A DNA stretch of 8,146 nucleotides from Streptomyces sp. NRRL S-118 (lineage in GTDB: Bacteria > Actinomycetota > Actinomycetes > Streptomycetales > Streptomycetaceae): contig NZ_JOBL01000276.1 in the NCBI RefSeq assembly GCF_000716335.1, forward strand, positions 1 through 8,146, written 5' to 3'. This document shows positions 5,315-8,146 of this stretch, in pieces. The number at the start of each line of letters is the position of its first letter. Within the stretch, counting starts at the first letter, position 1. Position numbers and translations under genes: made by a program. The notes beneath the pieces were generated by a model. That model was not told where the DNA came from, ran no database searches, and was given only the letters and a program-made list of their open reading frames with translations.

Positions 5315-6586
5315 GTGACGGACCGGGACGAGAGCTCCCGGCGCATGCTCGCCGGGCTGCTGGCCGAGAGCCATCTGACGCCCTTCGAGCTGCTGCCCTC
5401 ACGTGTCGCGGCACACGCGCGGGCCGCCGGGCTCAGTGACGTACGGATCTACCTCGGCGATCTGCAGCGTGACGTCCTCCGGCTGCTGACCGGGCGCGGC
5501 CCGGACGCCGGCGGGGGCGGCACGCCGTACGAGAGGGAGCTGACCGTCGACGGGACGGTCGCCGGGCGTGCGTACCAGTACGGCCAGATCCTGCCCGCGG
5601 GCGGGAAGGACGGCGCCCACCACCGGTGGGTCCCCCTGCTGGACGGCACCGAGCGGCTGGGGGTCCTGCACCTGACGGCCGCCGTGGACGACGAGCACAC
5701 CGTGCAGGACATGCTGGCCCTGGCGGCCCTGGTCGCCATGATGGTGGTCGGCAGCCGGGACACGAGCGACTCCTACGCCCGTCTGGCCCGGACGAGCCCC
5801 ATGAACGTGGCCGCAGAGATGCAGTGGCAGCTGATGCCGCCGCGCACGTACGCCGACGGCCGGGTGGTCATCGGGGCGGTGATGGAACCGGCGTACCAGG
5901 TCAGCGGGGACGCCTACGACTACGCCACCGCCGAGGACCTCGTCCACCTGTCCGTCTTCGACGCCATGGGCCACGACACCGCGGCCGGCCTGACCGCCAA
6001 CCTCGCGCTGGGCGCCTGCCGCAATCACCGCCGGCAGGGCACCGGGCTCGCCGATCTCGGCGACGCCGTCGAACGGGTACTGCTCGAGCAGTTCGGCCCC
6101 AGCCGCTACGTCACCGGCATCCTGGCCGACCTGGACACCTCGAACGGCCGGCTGACCTGGGTCAGCCGGGGCCACCACCCGCCGCTCGTCATCCGCGGCG
6201 GACGCTGGACCACCCATCTGCAATGCCGGCCCTGCCACCCGATGGGCACCGACCTCGGCCTGCCCACGCACGTCGGGCAGGAGCAGCTGGAGCCCGGTGA
6301 CCGCCTCGTCCTGTACACCGACGGCATCACCGAAGCGCGGACGCCCGGCGGCCAGGAATTCGGGCTCGAGCGCTTCACGGACTTCCTCGTCCGCCACCAC
6401 GCCGGCGACCTGTCCGTCCCCGAGACGCTGCGCCGGCTCATCCGCGCGGTCCTCGAGCACCACGCCGGGCAGCTCCAGGACGACGCCACCATCCTGCTCT
6501 GCGAATGGCTCGGGCCCGCACCGTGGAGCTCCCGCACCGCGCCCCTCGCCGGGGTGCCCATGCCCCCTCGCGACCGCAGCGGCTGA
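5315..6586 (+). CDS. GAF-like/PP2C (SpoIIE-type) serine/threonine phosphatase
   Basis: A 423-residue soluble protein. I chose GTG 5315 because AAAGAGGGG lies just upstream and the frame further upstream is poor; ATG 5345 is an alternative. Residues about 24-145 look like a GAF-type sensor domain (LLPSRVAAHARAAGLSDVRI, then WVPLLDGTERLGVLHL). Residues about 163-398 are a SpoIIE/RsbU-type PP2C phosphatase with motifs in order: QLMPP (172-176), VSGDAYDY with D199 (196-203), FDAMGHD with D216 (215-221), RGHHPPLVIRGG (285-296), LVLYTDGITEAR with D336 (331-342), and QDDATIL with D389/D390 (388-394). All metal-binding aspartates are present, so it should be active with Mn2+ or Mg2+. Relatives dephosphorylate anti-anti-sigma factors and so release stress sigma factors. 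No linked kinase or antagonist is seen, so its target is probably elsewhere. Confidence 0.9.
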   Translation: MTDRDESSRRMLAGLLAESHLTPFELLPSRVAAHARAAGLSDVRIYLGDLQRDVLRLLTGRGPDAGGGGTPYERELTVDGTVAGRAYQYGQILPAGGKDGAHHRWVPLLDGTERLGVLHLTAAVDDEHTVQDMLALAALVAMMVVGSRDTSDSYARLARTSPMNVAAEMQWQLMPPRTYADGRVVIGAVMEPAYQVSGDAYDYATAEDLVHLSVFDAMGHDTAAGLTANLALGACRNHRRQGTGLADLGDAVERVLLEQFGPSRYVTGILADLDTSNGRLTWVSRGHHPPLVIRGGRWTTHLQCRPCHPMGTDLGLPTHVGQEQLEPGDRLVLYTDGITEARTPGGQEFGLERFTDFLVRHHAGDLSVPETLRRLIRAVLEHHAGQLQDDATILLCEWLGPAPWSSRTAPLAGVPMPPRDRSG

Positions 6587-6750
6587 CCACCGGATCCCGG
6601 CCGGACGGGTCTCCCCGGCGCCATGCCCCGGCGCACCAGGTGTGCGGGATGTGACGCCCGTGAAGCTTCGAGGCGTAGCTCCGGATCTTCCGGGGCACCC
6701 GATGGCCCGAGATGCGGTGACGCCGCACACTGACCCTCCAAGGAGTTCCC
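6587..6750. promoter_or_regulatory. Intergenic region before the ligase gene
   Basis: A weak hairpin, CGCAC/GTGCG at 6632-6646, could mark the end of phosphatase transcription. A loose vegetative-type promoter, GTGACG at 6651-6656 and TAGCTC at 6676-6681 with a 19-base spacer, could drive the ligase. A small inverted repeat CCGGA-TCT-TCCGG lies at 6681-6693, over and after that -10. AAGGAG stands 7 bases before GTG 6751. All but the ribosome binding site are tentative. Confidence 0.3.
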
Positions 6751-7920
6751 GTGACGGTTCGTGTCGGGGTGGAAGAAGAGTTCCACGTACTCGATGTGGA
6801 GACCGGAGAGCTCGTCCCGCGTGCCGGTACGGTTCTCGGCGACCTGCCGGACAAGCGTTTCACCACGGAACTCCTGCAGTCCGCCGTGGAAACCAACAGC
6901 GAGGTGCACGCGACGCTCGACGGGCTGCTGGCCGACCTGAGCAGTGCGCGGCGCGAGTTGCAGGCCGCCGCGTCCCGGCACGGGCTGGCCGTGGCGGCGG
7001 CGGGCACGGTGCCCTACCTCCACGAGAGCGCGGCACGGGTGACCCCGGGCGGCCGCTACCGCCGGATGGTCTCCGCGTACGGCAGAGTCGCCGAGGAGCA
7101 GCTCATCTGCGGTCTGCACGTCCACGCGGACGTGCCGGACCGGGACACCGCCGTCCGCATGATGTGCCTGATCGGCCCCTGGATACCGGCCCTCCTGGCG
7201 ATCTCGGCGAGTTCCCCCTTCTGGAACGGGTCGGACACCGGGTACGCGAGCTGGCGCACCATGCTGTGGCAGCGCTGGCCCACCGCCGGCCCGGCGGGCT
7301 GTTTCGCGGACGCCGCGGCCTATGACGCGGCGGTGACCGAGCTCATCGATTCCGGTGTGGTGAACGACCCCGGAATGATCTACTACGACCTCCGGCCTTC
7401 GGACCACCAGCCCACGCTGGAGCTGCGTGTCTGCGACTCCGCGCCCAGGGCCGAGACCGCCGTCCTGGTCGCCGCTCTGTTCCGGGCCCTGGTGATGCGG
7501 GCAGGGGCACGCCTGGCGAACGAGCCCGCGCCCCGCTGCCGGGGCCGGCACGAATGGCTGCGGGCGGCGACGTGGCGCGCCGCGCGGTCGGGCCTGGAAG
7601 GGGACCTGATCGACCCGGTGTCCCGTCGGCCCGCGCCCGCGCCCCGGGTGATCCGCACGATGCTGACCCGGCTCCGCGCCGAGCTCGAGGCGTGCGGCGA
7701 CTGGCCGGCCGTGCGGGAGCTCGCGGACAGGGCGCTGGCGGAAGGCAGTGCCGCGCACCGGATGCGGCGTACCGCAGCCGAGGAGGACCCCCTGGCCTGT
7801 GTCGACGAGCTGGTCGCGCTGACCGGTGGTGCCGAGCGCCCCCGCCGCCGGACCACGCCCCTGCTCCCCGTCGCCCGCGCGGACCTGCACCGCGGGCAGG
7901 TGGAGGCCATCGGCGGCTGA
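6751..7920 (+). CDS. YbdK/GCS2-type carboxylate-amine ligase
   Basis: A 389-residue cytoplasmic enzyme of the glutamate-cysteine ligase 2 family (E. coli YbdK type, about 370 aa; full length with a short tail). Start GTG 6751 has AAGGAG at 7 bases. Motifs in order: GVEEEF at 6-11 (catalytic acidic residues), ETNSEVH at 47-53, CGLHVHADVPD at 120-130 (metal/ATP site), a long conserved block from G142 to P181 (GPWIPALLAISASSPFWNGS, GYASWR, LWQRWPTAGP), and LELRVCDS at 223-230. The family joins an amine to the side-chain carboxylate of glutamate using ATP; the bacterial YbdK branch has weak glutamate-cysteine ligase activity and its natural substrate is often unknown. Actinobacteria use mycothiol rather than glutathione, so a different product, such as a gamma-glutamyl peptide or ergothioneine precursor, is possible. 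No ergothioneine genes lie beside it. Transcribed alone, ended by the hairpin downstream. Confidence 0.92.
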   Translation: MTVRVGVEEEFHVLDVETGELVPRAGTVLGDLPDKRFTTELLQSAVETNSEVHATLDGLLADLSSARRELQAAASRHGLAVAAAGTVPYLHESAARVTPGGRYRRMVSAYGRVAEEQLICGLHVHADVPDRDTAVRMMCLIGPWIPALLAISASSPFWNGSDTGYASWRTMLWQRWPTAGPAGCFADAAAYDAAVTELIDSGVVNDPGMIYYDLRPSDHQPTLELRVCDSAPRAETAVLVAALFRALVMRAGARLANEPAPRCRGRHEWLRAATWRAARSGLEGDLIDPVSRRPAPAPRVIRTMLTRLRAELEACGDWPAVRELADRALAEGSAAHRMRRTAAEEDPLACVDELVALTGGAERPRRRTTPLLPVARADLHRGQVEAIGG

Positions 7921-7966
7921 GCCGGGCAGCCGGTCCCTTCCTGGCGGGTCCCTCCGGGGCCCGGAC

Positions 7967-7993
7967 GGCCCCGCCGGGCGATCCGGCGGGGCC
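7967..7993. terminator. Strong hairpin after ligase gene
   Basis: A perfect 11-base-pair stem, GGCCCCGCCGG with CCGGCGGGGCC, encloses the 5-base loop GCGAT, 46 bases after the ligase stop. It lies between convergent genes and may act on both. It is the best terminator in the window. Confidence 0.75.
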
Positions 7994-8032
7994 TCGGCCG
8001 GACCGACCGGGGGGATCGGGCCGGCGGTCATC

Positions 8033-8053
8033 CTCCTGCGCGGCAGGCAGGAG
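8033..8053. terminator. Alternative small hairpins near convergent gene end
   Basis: CCTGC/GCAGG (8035-8047, 3-base loop) and CTCCTG/CAGGAG (8033-8053) are mutually exclusive stems 51 bases beyond the stop of the leftward gene. They may help end that gene's transcript. Stems are short, so support is limited. Confidence 0.25.
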
Positions 8054-8103
8054 CCGACGGGGGTCCGACTCAGCGGCCGTCCCGCCGTCCCGCCGGTAAC
8101 CGT

Positions 8104-8146
8104 TCAGTCGGCGGTGTACCGGCTCAGGGCCTGCCCCATCGCGGCG
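8104..8146 (-). CDS. C-terminal end of a convergent gene (runs off right edge)
   Basis: Reading leftwards from the edge, one minus frame gives AAMGQALSRYTAD followed by TGA at 8106-8104. Its codons (GCG, CAG, GCC, CTG, AGC, CGG, TAC, ACC, GCC, GAC) all end in G or C, and it sits just beyond a hairpin region with a gap that has no other gene. Only 13 residues are visible, too few to name a family. The coding call rests on codon bias and position. Confidence 0.5.
   Translation of the reverse strand, partial: AAMGQALSRYTAD

Noticed and set aside
3903..5414. 503-codon minus-strand open frame
   Set aside because: It is antisense to the DUF6766 and hemerythrin genes and to an intergenic region, with Arg/Pro/Ala-rich shadow translation.
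6106..8031. 641-codon minus-strand open frame
   Set aside because: It is antisense to the phosphatase end and the whole ligase gene, both of which have intact family motifs; its translation is Pro/Gly/Arg-rich with none.
1..8146. CRISPR arrays, tRNA or rRNA genes, insertion-sequence ends, att sites
   Set aside because: No regularly spaced repeats, no cloverleaf or rRNA-like stretches, no transposase and no long terminal inverted repeats were found by eye.

Overview
The window is very GC-rich DNA with strong G/C preference at third codon positions, AAGGAG-type ribosome binding sites, frequent GTG starts and tight ATGA-type overlaps. The gene set (Acg-type nitroreductase, DUF6766 membrane protein, HHE hemerythrin, GAF/SpoIIE phosphatase, YbdK-type ligase) fits an actinobacterium, most likely Streptomyces or a close relative. 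I saw no tRNA, rRNA, CRISPR array, transposase or phage gene. It reads as a chromosomal stress and redox accessory region.

Layout. (a) 1-153, minus strand: start of a small secreted protein that runs off the left edge. (b) 154-769: about 600 bases without a convincing gene; the minus strand holds short coding-like segments in two frames that may be a decayed gene. (c) 770-1511, plus: a hypothetical protein ending in a Cys/His cluster that resembles a zinc site; codon usage shows a reading-frame shift near 881-899. (d) 1512-1605: convergent junction with two tandem hairpins and a run of ten C. (e) 1606-2589, minus: Acg-family nitroreductase homologue. (f) 2590-2901: divergent control region. 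(g) 2902-4135, plus: a compact three-gene operon of lipoprotein, 27-residue single-span membrane protein and internally duplicated DUF6766 membrane protein. (h) 4136-4595: terminator-like hairpin and a long leader region. (i) 4596-5159, plus: HHE hemerythrin-domain protein. (j) 5315-6586, plus: GAF-like/PP2C (SpoIIE-type) phosphatase. (k) 6751-7920, plus: YbdK/GCS2 carboxylate-amine ligase, followed by a strong hairpin at 7967-7993. (l) 8104-8146, minus: the last codons of a convergent gene that enters from the right edge.

How the genes may work together (inference). Acg relatives are dormancy or hypoxia proteins in mycobacteria. Hemerythrin domains bind O2, NO or peroxide at a di-iron site. 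SpoIIE-type phosphatases commonly activate anti-anti-sigma factors of stress sigma factors. YbdK-type ligases make gamma-glutamyl compounds. The neighbourhood therefore looks like a redox or osmotic stress island. The lipoprotein, microprotein and DUF6766 operon is its least understood part and the best candidate for an undescribed envelope system.
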